Shown here piece after piece: positions 26,101 to 41,100 of a DNA stretch of 64,000 nt. Origin of the DNA: Embiotoca jacksoni (Eukaryota; Chordata; Actinopteri; Embiotocidae). Position 1 is the first letter of the stretch. Each line of letters begins with the position of its first letter. The translations under genes and the position numbers were made by a program. The stretch lies in contig JAKOON010000027.1 in the NCBI GenBank assembly GCA_022577435.1, positions 3,990,122 to 4,054,121 on the forward strand. The letters run 5' to 3'. The notes beneath the pieces were generated by a model. The model searched no databases. It was not told where the DNA came from and saw nothing but the letters and a program-made list of their open reading frames with translations.

Positions 26101-29100
26101 CTACAGCAGGAAGAGGGAGAATAAAAAAACAAAAAACATTTATACTGTATCTACAATACAGTATTTGTTTACGTTCATCATCCGAGTATCATCTTTTAGT
26201 CAAACTTGTATTACGATGTGTGGGAGAGATTTTGTTTTCTTGTCACTTATAAAAATCAATAAAACATTACATGAAAAACAGCTAAAAATAAAAAGCTCAA
26301 TAACTAATTACGAGCCATACAAAGCTCCAGTCGAGTACGTTGGCGTCTGTTTATCGGATGCGTTTCACGTCCAGAGATGATCAAAACAGGTCAAGTGTTA
26401 AACTGGAATAACAGTCTTCAGGAAGTTACATTGTTGATAACATCTAGTGGCTTCGCGCCGATCTCCTCCACAGCTCTCCGATCCAATTTGTCGAGCAAAG
26501 CCATTGAGACGGCAATCCACTCCGAGCAACTCTGGCCAACTGCCGGCAATGCTAAAAGGCAAGCGGTGAAATACGATGGTGCCGAGCGGAGCGGTGTTTG
26601 CACAGGGGTATGATACAGTGCTTAGCTGCCTTGTTCACAGGCGATTTCCCATGGGAAGAAAAGCCCCAAAACACTGCCTCAAACTCTCTCCACCTGCACC
26701 AACTTATACTTATTTGTCTCGTATTTTGTTCAAATTTATCAGATCTCTTCTTCCTGTACTGTATATTAGATCTTTGGCATGCATACTGCGTGGATTATTC
26801 TGTCCTTATGAATAAAAACCATCATTATTAGGTTAATGAGATGAGACCAGCTGCCTCTTAAATGCAGTTGGTTGCTTTGATACTTATGAATTAAAATAAA
26901 CCCATCTAGGTGTGACTGGAAGAAAATATATATTTGTTCTGCTTTTGGTCATCAGAATAAATACGTAATAATAAAGTGTTTGATTAGGAGACGTGAGCTT
27001 TGTTCAATAAAGGGCACATTCAATTTTATGTATGTTAACATCTGGAAAAAAGGAATCTACATTTCGCTAAAAGCACATTTCTTTTTCTATTATAGCTCCC
27101 AGTTAGTTGTGATTAATCACCTCCCTCTCTCGTATCTGCTGCCTCTTTCCTCTCTGACTTTCCTTCCTGCACTGTGCAAGATAGAAAAATCGTACATTAA
27201 AATAAAATAAAAATGGAACTGCTTTTCTTGTGAAAAAAACAACAACACAAATACAACAACATATCTGTGTAAACAGCCCAGTTTTACAGGGCACATCGGA
27301 CTCACGTGGTGAGCAGCCAGCGGGACTGCTTGGCCAGCCCCAGACAAGCCAGCAGGCAGATGATCAGGTCCAGGATGAGGAGCAGCAGGTAGGTCAGCCA
27401 CCTGCAGGCACAGACAGACCGCAAAATTAAACTGCTGCTGCTGAATCCGTGCTTTGGCAAAAAAATACAGAGAGAAATCACAGTTTTATGAAATCTTTAT
27501 TTTGTAGGTTTTGGCCATTATTCCTACCGATAATAATTACGTTGCGCTCGACTAGTTCAACAGTGCGTTTATGTGCCTGGAACGTGTAAGTTTGAGCCTC
27601 GATCTTTTAACATTATGTCCAAGAACATATTTTAGACTTTCTCTCATGGATAACGTTTTTTTAAAACAAGAAAATACTAGTTTTATGCCAACTCGTGGAT
27701 TTAGCGTCGATCAGCCAATAGAATTGGAAAGCGAGGAACAGTTGTCATGGTAGCTGATTGATGCTTGGCTATAAATGTTAAACCTGCTTACTGTGGGCTA
27801 TAGCTAACACTTCTGCAACATCAAATACCCAATGTTTTTTTTATATTTTAAGAGCTTTGAGTGGAAAATTGACCCCCATTATCGTTGTAAATTCTGCTGA
27901 ATGAGTCAATTACTCTGGTGGTAATTATCTTATCATAACTTATCGAACTGTGGTCAAAACTACAGAAAAATAAAACCAAAGCTATACAATTTTTTTTTTT
28001 TTGTAATATTCCTTACAGTACATTTTTTTAGTAAACCTCTATGACTCAAAACGATGACTTGGCGAAAACAAGGGAAGAGTGTCCCACTTCCTTTCACCTC
28101 ACCGGACACATGCAATAAGCTGTCACCTGAGGTGTGTGTAAGTGTGCGCTCACGCTCGAGGGTATACTCCGGTCCAGTTGCCCCTAAGTGGAACCATCTG
28201 TTCCGTGAACAGTGGCCAGTTTTCGACCGGACACAGCAAACCTGTCCAGATGGTTAATAATGAATGGGGTTCAAATCCATATGGCTGAATGTTTTACGCA
28301 GCGAGAACAAAAACTGTCGGGAGTCAGTTCACATCTATCAATCGAATCTATCAGCTGCTCTCCTCTATTCATTCATCTTTCTTTCTTTTTCCATTATTCA
28401 TCCTGCACTCACTTCCACATCGCTTTGTGCAATCCTTTTAATTATTTCTTTTACTTCCCATCGACCTGTGTTTCCATCCCTCCACAGAATCCTTCCCACA
28501 TCTCTCGTGCTCTCCTCAATGTTTCTCTCTTTCCCTCCCCCTCTCTGTCACCGTCTCTAATCTCTCTCTCTTCTTTCCCTTTCAGCCCTTTTTTCTCTGC
28601 CTTGCCCTTCGTTCCCTCACCGCCGCCGCCGCCACCACCACCACCACCACCAACTCCTTCTTCTTCTTCTTCCTTGCCTCATCTCGTGCTCTCTCAGCTG
28701 GGGGCATCAACGGGGGAGGTTCTCCGGGGACACCGGCAACCGTGTTTGTCTGCGTTTTTCTGATCCAATTAGTGTCTAACCAAATAAAGTATGGATACAT
28801 GTGGGGGTGGGGTGGGGTGGGGAGGGACAGCAGAGAGCACATCCAAATGTGGTAGCTTCAGTGTACAAGGTCGATCCTCGACCTTCCTCGCAGAGAAGTT
28901 AAGGTTGTGAGCAATGTAGTTAAATGTTAGAAAGAAAGACGTTTGTCAAACTTTAGCTTGACGGTCACGTTGAAGAAAGATGTTCTGGTGAAAGCACCTT
29001 AAATTTCAAAGGTGGGCACATACATGTTTCTAATATCTCTTCTAGACATCAGTTTTTACTCTTTGGAAATTATAGTAATAAAAAACAATTAAAACTGTGA

Positions 29101-32100
29101 GCAGTGATATGCGGGCCCTCGCACGCTGCACGTCGGGGATCCAGCGGGTCGGGCCCGCCGGCTCCCCGACGTGCAGCGCACCAGGGTCCGCATATTCCCC
29201 CTTGCAGTTTTAATTTTTTTCTCGATCTCGTTCCTCATTCTTCTTTAAAAAAAAAAATTGCCTTTTTTTGGTCTTCAAAAACTCCCAACAACTTCAAAAA
29301 GTGACCCAAAAACCTTTCACGTTTAGGACGACATGCTATTCTATGACTTTTGGGTCACTTTTTGGCCGCCACGCCACGGGCACACCGATCGACGAAAACA
29401 AATTCTTATGATAACTTTTAATTCCAAACATGTTAAAAGTGAACAGAATAAATTTCAAGTCGGTCCGCCAAAATTTGTAGGAGGAGTTCATTAAAGTACA
29501 ACGCGTGAATCGCCAAAAATGGCGGACTTCTTGTTGAGTTGACGTAATGGTGCGTTGGAATTTTTTGCACGTCTCGGTGTGATACACGTGTCCACCGAAT
29601 TTCGTGCATGTAGGTAAATGTAGCCCCCGGGGCATGTGTTTAGGGGGTGCTAGCGAGCCATTAGAAGACCTCAAACCCCTTAAAGTACGTGAGCCTTGCA
29701 AAGCTTTAGTGCTTGTAGCGTAACGTGATGTCATGTTTTCGTGACTCAAACAAACTCAAACACTGTGTGAGTGCGCTGAAGACACCGAGACAACAACACT
29801 TCAAACACATGTAAGCACACACACCCGACCGCAAGCACACGCACACGCACACACACACACTATTTGTTTGGGTGAAGCGGTGATAATGAGTCCATTAACA
29901 TCTCGCAGTGTCTGGCTGTCTGCTCTTCGTCTGCCTGCTCTATTAGCGCGGAGCTACGTGGGGTATTATTGAGTTATCGGCCGAGCGGAGGAGTCACATT
30001 ACAGATCAATAGAAACCCACCAGCCTGTCTGCTGCTGCAGACTCCACAGAAACACCACCGAGTGAGAGTTTAACGGTAATGAGACGAGGGCCTCGGATAA
30101 CAGCCCTTAACATACTGTAATTGTTAGCCGCCGTACTCTATCTTTAGCATCTACACTTAACATGTCTGGTTGATGCAACGATTGCGAAAGATTTAATAGG
30201 ACGCTTTTATTTTGAAACTTCCCACAGAACTGTGTCTGCACAAGGGAGTTTTTAATTCACATACATGGCTGATGCACTCATACATTATTTCATCCCATCC
30301 AATTAAATATCATGTGATATATTCAGGTCATAACGTGCTGACTGTAACTACCTGCACATGAATTATCTATCCCACCGCGTCTTCGAATTGATACCATGAA
30401 CTTGAGTGTATTTGCATTTCCAGGAAGCAAATAAATCTATATTTGAACTCCATTTGTAATATTTATGCATGATATTCATGAATATATCATATGTCTTGCC
30501 TGGTGTGCAGCCATTTTCGTTCGTGCTTAGATGTCCTCTCCAAGATAAATCATCACTATGTATAAAGATGCAACTTGTTCCCCAGTCGGCTTACAATTTG
30601 CATGTGTAAATTTTGCATCCCATAAAATCCCTTGAAAACATTCACGGCAACAAAAAAAACAAAAACACATTTCATGTTTTTGAGGAAAATTGACGGATGG
30701 TGACATTTTTGGTGGTTTTCTCTTCCTGTTTAACCTTTGAAATGGTGACGTCACCGACGCTGTGAGTAATCAAGTCCGACGCGCGTCATTTCTCCGCTCC
30801 TCACCTGTAGTACTCGATGTTTGCCGTTTGATCGGCGACGGATGCCAGGTCCACTTGCGCCTCCTCCCAGTCGGGCAGGCCCAGCAGCTGTTTGATCACG
30901 TTGTCAGCCATCTGCTGCATGAACTGCAGCGTCTGCACGTAGTCGCCCCGCGTGGCGAAGATCTCATCCAGCCTGGCGAGGTGCTGGTGCAGGCCGCTCT
31001 TCATGGATCCCATGGTGCCGGACACCTGGAGGGCACGAGAGGAGGAGAGGGGGATGAATGGGAGAGGAACACCGAGTACAGTTACAGGTGTCGGCCTGAA
31101 AAAGAAAGAATATGGATTGCGTGAAATTAAATTAGATAAGAGTTTAATTTTTCAAAATCAGTCGGGGATGTAACTTAATCTTTAATCAACAAAAAAAAAT
31201 AATTCCAAAACAGTTAGTTTGTGGTCGTGCCATCGACTCCTGGAAATGTCATTTATTTACTTTGTTTATTTAAATTCATATTATTAGTCTCGTTTCCAGG
31301 TTAAAATGCACAGAGAATATTTAAACTGTTTAATCACATGCAGGAAAGATCTCTAAATTAGGTATGGATCATCATTTTCAAATCATTGACTCGTACAAAA
31401 TTTGATAGTGTATATAGTATAGACTTTTGTCCTGTCATAAAGAATATACTCATTTGCCAGAAGGTGGCGTTAATGCACCTAAAAGCTATTTGCCAGCCGC
31501 CATTGTCCAACAAAAGAAGAAGATGAAGCACACGAGACTATCAGGCTCCGGTAAAATGTGTGCTGGCATATTCGGTTTTTCGGTGCAAACAGGGGAAACA
31601 TACAAAGACTCAACAGTGGTCAAATAGAAATAAAAGTAAACTGCATTGCAAACCACGGCAGGTGTAGCTAGCAGATCATCGGTCTCCCAAAGGTATCACG
31701 GATCAACAATCAGTGCCTGGATTTGTCTTCGAATAACATTTCAAAACCTCCCAGCAAATATCAAATAGACATTTTTCTTGGAGTACCAATCCCTTCTCTA
31801 AAAATAGAAGTCTTCTGTTGCTTGATGCGAAACATTCAACCATCCAGTCAACAGCTGCTGCTGCGGAGCCGCTCACAAGTTACACTGGAGGTGTCCTCCG
31901 GAAACAGCTGTGTGTTTGCTCAAGCCTCCTTTCCGGCCTCTTCTTATGACTTGCATTGTCCTCTTGAGCTGACACTGGGAAAATCAACATCAAATTCGCC
32001 TTCCTGTGTGTATTGTTATACAGACAAACCAAGTCCTCTTCAGCATGTGTGAGGCTTCATAAGTTTACATCAAATAAAGCAGGAATACAGCAAAGCAAAG

Positions 32101-35100
32101 GACATTCCCAGCAGCCTCACCGTTTGCCCTGTTAAGGTTACTGCATCAATACTAATGCTACACTTCCTGTTGCCGTTTCAAATTAAAAGCCATCTCATGT
32201 TTCAAAATACAAAAACCCTTCATTTCTGACCAAGGCTTTTATTGTGAAAAATGTGCAGAACTTGTTGTGATGGCAACTGGACAACAATATTTAAAATGAG
32301 TAATACAGAACAACTGTTAAAAATAGCAGGATTATATTGTCCACTTCATGGAGTTAAAGTGATAAAAATATACGTTATTGGCTATTGTATGTAAACTCGC
32401 CACCGTATGAGCAGTGGTTACGCAACCTTAAAAAGGAGCCACGACTTAACACGAGTACTCGGGCGTCTCGGGTGCATTCGGGTGCTTCGACCAATAGCAC
32501 GACACCACTGCTTAAAGCACCCCTCTGCATCGACCTCGGAGAGCTGCTATGGTCTCTTATTCTTGATCATAGAAATTGTATCCATTTAAAACCAAAACCA
32601 AACCGCTAATAAGCACGTGGCAGGTAACGTAACTGGTCACAAGGTACCACTCTAGTAACAGCAAGGCACATATTTAACCATTTAACCAGCATAAATACTA
32701 GTTTGAACAGAACACAATGTTTTTCTTTTAATCCCCCGTCTTTCTACTTTCCGAGCACTGAGCCGAGCACACACAGCGTGTTGGGTGTCTTTGCCTAACT
32801 TTTTGTCTGTGGAAAAAAAACAAAAAAAAAAAACGGGCCAAAGGTGAGGTTATCTTAAACATGAGGCTGGTCTGTGCTGCCAATCAGCAGCAGAGCACAG
32901 AAAGAGGTGTGTGCTCGGCTTGGAAAGCAGCCAAAGAGAACGAGAGAGAGCCCAGAGGTGAAGTAAGGTGGAGTAGTAGGTCTGCCGGTTCTGCTGTTGT
33001 TTGTCAGATTGTCTGCCGAATTGACACCTCGCTAATGAATCCGAGAGATTGTTTACCTGTTAAAGCCCCCATAATCACGCAGCTCCTTAATCCATTCCCC
33101 AGGAGGAAGAGCGATCCTCTGAGGTGAACAACAAACCAAACTACACAGCCAGGCTCGTTCACTGCGAGTACGTCCTGTACAGGCGGTACCCATCTTCTCG
33201 GGCGTAATTACTGTGCGCTTCGCTTGAAGGAAGAAGTTGTTTATGGGGAAATGGCATTCACACAGACATCCTGCTATTTGATAATTAAAAAGGGAAATAA
33301 ATGCTCTCATTCAGCTCTGGGTACTTGGCATTCACAAGACAGACACCTCATATTGTTGCCGGTGTTTGTCGAGGCACTGGGCTTTTTCTGAAGCCGAGAC
33401 CAGGAGAGCTGGGGTGGAAGTAATTAGTCGGGTTGGCATTCAACATTTGGCCCCAACTGGACGGCCTGTGGAGGAGCCGAAGCGAAGAGGAAAGAAAGAA
33501 AAGCCTAACAAGATTGACTCAATATGGTGTGCTGAATTTTCAAAAAATATTTTCACAAAACATTCATTTGTGGTTGTCACTCTTAAAAATTTTGTTTTTT
33601 CTTTCATCAAGAGAAAAATTTCGCACGAAGTTTCACCCACAGATCACATTTTAATGAGAATGTCTTGACCTGTGTGGGATTTTTCTTATTTTTGCTGTTC
33701 AAGTCGAACAATGTATTATATTGGGTGCTCTGACTATCCAGATAAAAAAAAAAACAGACACAAGAGGAACCAGCTGAATTTTGTATAACTTCTTCAAAAT
33801 TTTAGATAAATGAAAGTTGGACAAAAACATAAAAACAGAACTTCAAACCTTTAACTTCTTAACTGAGCATAAACAGTTGTGAGCATATTTAATCGCTCTT
33901 GGTTCAGTTTGTTTTCCTTGTCTGTGTACTTAATTCTGCGTTTTTCTACTTTATGACGTTTGTGCAAATATTCATCCCGTTCTCATTCAAACACCGACGT
34001 TTTATTAAAGCCGCTGGCGTCACAGAGAGTTTCTCTGTGGTGTCGGCATCGTGACCAGCTGGGTTGAAGGAGGAGGTCATGTGACAGAGAATAAATAGTT
34101 ACAAAATCCGTGTATGCAGGAGGTGAGGGGATGGTGGGATTGAACAAACACAGGCCTTTCCTCCGTGAGACAGGCGTTCGAGTCCGTGAGAAAGCAAACG
34201 TCAATGTGGATTTCTATAAAGTGACATAACATATTTAACTTTATTAGTACAAACAGCTTCACGTTACTAATGTAAAATTAGAAGTCGCCTTGTGCGCATC
34301 TCTGAGACACCAGCAGGCTGTGGCATAACAATCGGACATCTGGAGTGACAGCAGGTTGAAATGTTGCATATTGTGACGTAAAACAGCAAGAACATAATCA
34401 AATATAGTAAAAATAGAGAAACATGGTCTTGTGTTCAATGTAGTCTAAATTGATCAAATAATCTACATTTCATATTTCAAGCCAATATGTATAGACAATA
34501 TCACAAAAAAACAAACACGAATAAATGACTCAAATATGTGGATTGTGTATATGATAATGCGGCCAATTTATTCAGTTCTATTTTTACATCTGCAGGCACA
34601 CACCACATCATGCGTCAGCACGGCGCCAGTGGACCTGTGGAGTTTATTCCAAGGAGGAGGGAGATACGCATGAAAGGAGCTAACAAGTATTTCACACTGT
34701 TGCCTTCAACACAAGGAGGCATACAGCCAAATGAGTTAAACACTGGTATCGGGTGGACATCGTATTGGCTGATACTCAAAGCCCAAGCATCGAAATTGAA
34801 AGTCAGACAAATACAGATTGCCGCAATTATCACTTCGATTGACTCGTCATGGCGTGTGAATTACTTGGTACGATCACGTCTGAATCCAACGCACAGTGGC
34901 TTCGCCATTTACAGGAACCCGCAGAGACAAGCCGCCACGAGATCCCATTGAAGGCCCCGTGGCGCTCTGCAGTTCGTTTATCTGATCGCTCATCGATACA
35001 TCTTCCACCTCGGACCGAGCAGATGAAATCGCAGATGAGAAACAAAAGCATGCATCTGATCCTTTTCCTCCCGCGTGAGGATGTTATCTCAAACGCCCCG

Positions 35101-38100
35101 GGGGAGAGAGTCCACGCAGTTAATCTCTCCTTCGTCTTTCGGTCTGATCCTCTCGCGGTGTAAAGAGATCTGCGCCGATCAACCGAGATGCGATTCCCCA
35201 GTCTTCTTCGCAGTCTTTATCTCAGCCTGATGTTTTGAGGGCACGGAGAGGCATTTCCTGCCTCGCATCTCCTCCAAACAAACAATTTACAGTGGCGTGT
35301 GGTCGGCGCGGAGCTACTTCAACTGTGGGATATTCATTTCTATGCGCCGGAGGGCAAACAACAAACAAACAAACAAAGCAAATATGAGAAACCACAAGAA
35401 ATGACACGACAGTGACAAATGACACAAAAGCCTTGGGCGGAGGGGGAGGGGGAGGGGTGACATTGTGCTGTCAAATTTCAAAATGTAGATTCTAGCTTGA
35501 GGAGAAGGAAGCGGACACAGATCAGTGGGCATTTTTGTGCAGGTTCCCGTTCCCATGAAGGTTTATTCATTTTGAAGCCCTGAAGCAGTGTTTGGACAGG
35601 AGCCATGATCACGAAATCTTTTGTATTTATGAATTCCATCTTTCACATTGGCTTAAAAATCAACCCCTGTGCCTGCTGGGAAAACCTGTATCTTCACTTG
35701 AACTAAACACTTGCAGTAGACACAGAAAACAATTATATTACTGAACGATAAATCACATCACACCGTGTGAAAGTTAATGCAGTGTGATCAGGATTGGGAA
35801 TTGACTCTCTGTTCAGGTACCTTTTTGCATCTTGCCCACAACATTAAAATAGTAACTCTTGAGTTTTTAACAGAATACAAATCCAACTCAATCTCTTTGG
35901 ATCTTCATCTTTAGGACTGTTGGGGCTGCTGCAGAGCCTCGGAGGAGGTGATGCCTCCTTGATGAGGCAGCTACGAGCTCCAAACAGACTCAACCCCTCC
36001 AGAGAGTGTCCGTCTTTGAGTTGAAACGTGTAAACATGAGAGCAATGTAGGTTTTTGAAAGCTGTGAATTACACTCGAAAGACTGGCGGCAGACACAGTT
36101 TTTTATTTGTGAATTTTTGCTGCTTGGATCTAAGTTTTGTGTTTTCCTTTTAAAAACTCGTACTACTACTGAGCAAGCATCCCACCCCAAAAAAAACAAC
36201 AACACTCGCTACGTACTCGTAATCGCTTTATAGCAAACGATAGGATAAGATATAGGATTTAGATCTTTTCCTGGCTCTAACTCATCGTGTCTGCTCGATA
36301 GCGGAGAGCGTTTCTTCAATTAAAATTGAATGCGGGAGCTAGAGCGTGAAATGGAACATGGTTCTGAAGTGCCTCGGCAGCTCGGTCTCAGCCGAAGATA
36401 GAGGCCGTCTTCACCGCTGGGTAACCAAACGCAACAGAACATCTCTTTGAAAATGTATCTCCTTTTTCTGTTAGCCACTCGATAAGAGGTTCTCCTGTAG
36501 AGTGACTTGGAGGTGTTTACGGGTTTGTTGAAGAAACAACCAGGGTGCAATAAATCAAAGCTTTTGGCAAACCAATGGTCCGCACAGCAAACATTGTTGA
36601 CGAAAGGATGGAAATAAGATCATGTAAAGTTCTCTTATATACAACCACATGAGAGAAGTTATGACAACTCAGAATTTCTGCGGTTTAGTTCACAAGAGAG
36701 CGAAGGTTCAAGCAGAGTTGAGCGGGAAGCGGTTTGGGCACCGAGACGACCTCTGGCTCGTCGTCAGGACTTTCCCCTCGACTTTACAGGGCTGCCCATC
36801 TAGCCATGTGAGAGGGAGGAAGTTGGATAAAGAGCCTCTTAGTCACACCTCAACTGGAGCGCACACGCCTGCGCAAGTACACAGCAAATTCACATCTTTG
36901 GAATAAACTCTCTCCCGAGTTCAAATCTGCTCTTTTTGCTTGTACATGTGAGACCATTGAATACGCTCTCAAGCAGAGTGAAAGGAACTCTTTTCTTGGA
37001 GTTGATTTTGAACACTTTTCAGGAGTTGAACTTGAAGTCTTTGTTTCAGTCTTTGCTGTGATTATAGTCTGAAAAAACCTGTTTGCTGGAAGGTTCCCCT
37101 GGACACACTAAAGTGTGATGAGTGTTTGTTTGGAAATGCAGTTCCAGTAATGGCGGTGTTTGTAGAGCTAAATGAAGCAAATATATAGGGACTGAAGCCG
37201 GAGAAAGAATAATGCCAAAATGATTTGTCGAGGGCAAAGACATTGTGGCCTCACTGCCAAGGGGAAATGGGAAAAGCCTAATCTTTGTTGTTTCCAGCTT
37301 GATGAGCTGTGGCGCACAACATACATCATGTGATGGTCAATGCCAATTGGCTCCCCCAGTCGTTTCAAAATGGACCCAAGGTCGACGCTCATTGGGGTGC
37401 AATGACTGGAAACAATCCTCGATGGACCGTGTCCAGACCCCATCGATTCACATGCACAAAGTGAATTTGGGTCTGGTGATACCAGGCAAAAGCTTCATAC
37501 CACAGTGAAAGAAACAGGTTTAATATACCAGCTAAATGACAGTCCTATATCCAGTAATGAAGCGAGGTGGACCCTCCCACCGCCGCCTGTACAACAAAGA
37601 ATACATGAAAGAACGTAAACACTTCAGGCTCCGAGTGTCGTGGTGGCGACATCAACAGGAGAAATATGATACTGAGCTATTATCAATGCCGATTCAGTGG
37701 CCATGAACGTACTGTCTAACTCACAAAGATGTGTCCTGTTGATCTCACGCTCTATTCTTCTACTTCTTCGAGAAATGCCATTTCTCAGAAATGTTTGTTC
37801 TGGTCTGAACAGAAATCCGAACACGCATTTACACAGACGGAAACCTGGATGTGTGGAGTCGGAATGTTTTCTGAGTTCCTCCATCACCAAACACAAGTAG
37901 GTTGAATATCAGGCTCTTGATGCTCTTTTAAATTCTAGCCAAGGAAAGTCATTCAATCCTCGTCTGGTATAATTAATAGCTTGTTATTTTGTATCATTAT
38001 AAAAATCTTGGTGTGGAAATATGCATGTTTGTCATTATGTAGTTGGACCAACATCCAAACTGTGTTTGAGCTCCGGCCAAATGCTCGCAGTGACTGACCC

Positions 38101-41100
38101 AGACGTCGACCTCATCCTCAGGGTAAGCGCTCGCTGCCAAAACTTCTCACAACACCCATCTCCAAACAATGGAGTTATTATTAGAGCGGCTAAACTCTTC
38201 AAATGTCACATCAGTCCCGTTACAGCGTAGAAAAAGCATCTCAGTTGGCCGGTGTCCAGATTTAACAGCCCCGTTCGAAAGTAAACGTGAAGCAAAAGTC
38301 GTGCTTTCTTTCATTCACATTCTCACCGAGTGTTTCTGTGTTCATGAACACATCATAAGCATTTATTCCAGACCGTAACTAATCAAGGTCTTGACAGTAA
38401 AAAGGCATCTACCGACAAAGAGTCCGACTTCCTTCCTTTTCTCTCTCCTTCCGTGAGCTAACTCGCGTCTAAACTCTCATGGAGCTGGTGCTAAAAGGTA
38501 TTTGTGTGGGCCAAAGGGCAGTGAAGCCTCCGTCAATGATTTCAATACCGATTCCAATTCCCGACTATGCCAATCAGACGGGCTAGCACTGCTCCTTGTT
38601 CCTCCCAATCAAAGGGCTTTGTCTCCTGCGCTCATGGTTGATTAGGTGGGGGGAGACCGGGAACTGTGTGTGGCACACTGGGTTCTTTGTCCTGCTTGAG
38701 AATTAGACTCCTTAAGAGTCTATAGCGGCGTGCAATGAACTCACTCATGCACACAACACACAACACGCACACACACACACATAGGAAAGCGCACTCACGC
38801 GTATAAGATGCTAAAATAAAGGCCACCATGTCCAATTATGTGTCTGCACGATTTCACACGTCGCGGGGGAAACACGCTGAATAGCTTTCAGATGAGCTAT
38901 ATGTTAATGATTTCTCACCTCGTTGCTACTATGATTTTTTTTAGGTGTGAATGTGCGAACCAGTATCACGGCAAAGCGTGAAATTGTCACGCCCGTCCGC
39001 TACAGCAAAAACGTGAGATAACCACGCATTGGTCTTTTTAGGCGTGAAAGTTGCACGTTTTCCTGGAGTGGACGAAATGCATGCTTTAAGCAAATTTACC
39101 GGAAAATGAAACTTTTTGCAAAAACACGTGGTTGGGGTTAGTGACCAAAAAAAAAAAAAAAAACATGATTGGGGAAAAACGTCGTCACCCACTGGATCCG
39201 AGACACATTGTGCCGCATGGCAGTCTGTGATTATGCGATGGGATCATGTGACCTAGGTTACATGACATATGCCTGTGTTGAAGTTTCACGCTTACAAAAC
39301 GTGTGACTTTCACGCCTAGACAGCGCAAAGCGTGCCTGTGTCACGTTTTGTTGTAGTGGACATGCGTGTCTATTTCAAGCTTTGCCGTGACACTGGGTTG
39401 GAATGTGGCTGTCCAAGATGAATGGAAACCCATCAGTGAAGATCAATCCATACAAAAGCCAAATGGATGCATCTCTCTCTCTCTGCATTACAGCAATACA
39501 AGCCTAACATGTTGGATATATTGGTGAAATGCACTCAATCAAAAACGGCTAACATGACGATGGTTTGCACTGGCCTGTTAATGCACGTCACGTGAGAACT
39601 AATCTCGACTGACTAACAAATACACCAACCGACATCTTCCGACATCAGAAGTCACCGACTTCTTCCATGTCTCCTCTTTGAATTATTTATAAAGTGCATC
39701 TATCAGATTCAGGCAGTGAAGAACTATTCTCTATTTAAATCGGTTTTCTCGCTAAGATGTCCAAACATGCCACGAAGCAGCGCTGCAGTGCGAGCGCCGT
39801 GGGCCCCGCGCCCTCTCAGCGCAGTATTTATTACCGAGGCCATGTTGAGTCACCGCACCGAGTGGCTCACATACCACCACATTAATCTCCATTAACACAG
39901 ATGGAGACTTAATCCCTGCTGGTTTGAAAACAAGTCAGCAGCATCTCGCGGCCTACGCTGACACCGTCACAGTGCCGGTCGCACACATCGTCGAGGCGAC
40001 AACACGCGGCTCAGGTTTACGAACATTGACATCCATCAACCTATAAAAAGCAACGGCACATATTGGTCCATTGTTTGGAATGAAAAATGAAATGATTGGG
40101 GTTTTCCATTTTTGTGTTCTTAAATTCAACACTCTTGACAAAAATATTGAATTCATTTGGTTTTGTGCCGCTAATGAAAACGAGGTATTTTTAATGCCGA
40201 AGGTGAGGAAGGCCGTGACACCGGACACGGTATCCTCCAGTGGACTGACTGGTGCGTTACAAAATCTGGTGTGATATCGGGTTACAGAGGAATGATAGAA
40301 GGCTTATGCGTTGCTGCGTTTTGAACCTTTTTTTTTTTTTTTCATCGTTTTGAGATTAAGCAGGTCAGGTCATGAATAATTTTCCTTTCAAGTTTTGAAA
40401 TGAGTCTTTGGGGAGTCGACTCGAACTTCAAAATCATGCTCAAGATGATCCTTTTTGTGACTCAATCACAGGGTCAAACGTCCAAAGCACCGCTCTGACG
40501 ACTACACGCCGCTATAGGTTGACAAAGTTCAGTCACACACACGGTTGACAGGTATGTTTAGTTCAAATTTAAATCGCAACTTTTTCTTCTTCACTAAACT
40601 GGAGAAAAATGCCTCATCACTGCAGCAGCGAGCTCCGTTTGGACGCCCCGGTCACGGGCAGGTAAAAATAGAAAAAACAACCACGTGGCCCACGGGTACT
40701 GAGCTAAAGTGAGCAGAAAGAGGACACAGGGCGACTTTGTTTTGTGCTGTGGCCGCAGAGGCCGGGAGGAAGGTGGAGCCGAGCGGGTGAGCGGGTGCTG
40801 TGTTTCTGACTGCGAGGGCAGAGTTTGTGTGCGGAGAGGCTGTCGATTTGTGTGGTGGTAAAAAGGTATAAAAAGACCATAAAAAAAAAAGAAGAAAAAA
40901 AAGCATTTAAAAGGAATGCGAAATTCAGTCCTCTGGGCTTTCCTTCCTCTCCTGAGTGTGTTTGTGTAAATACATCCCGAACGGCATTTCTGAAGCTTCC
41001 ACCCGAGCGGTTTGTTTGTTTCCTGCTGTATGGGTCACTGATTTATAGACCGTATGATGTTTATTTTCACGAATGAAAACGTGATGCCACCTGATTCATG

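Larger units (their letters stand above)
20634..27305 (-). other. ttyh2: ttyh2 intron 5 (6,672 bp)
   Basis: Contains TA and CT microsatellites (22030-22053 and 23070-23098), a decayed LINE (23460-23740), a LINE-like 3' tail (24021-24066), an inverted-repeat element (24212-24876) and a C run (25060-25072). No nested gene was recognised. Confidence 0.8.
27402..30804 (-). other. ttyh2: ttyh2 intron 4 (3,403 bp)
   Basis: Contains a pyrimidine-rich stretch (28360-28680, including CCG/CCA triplets), a foldback element (29087-29215) and an adjoining unclassified repeat-like stretch to about 29750. The section 30250-30500 is AT-rich and non-repetitive. Confidence 0.8.
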
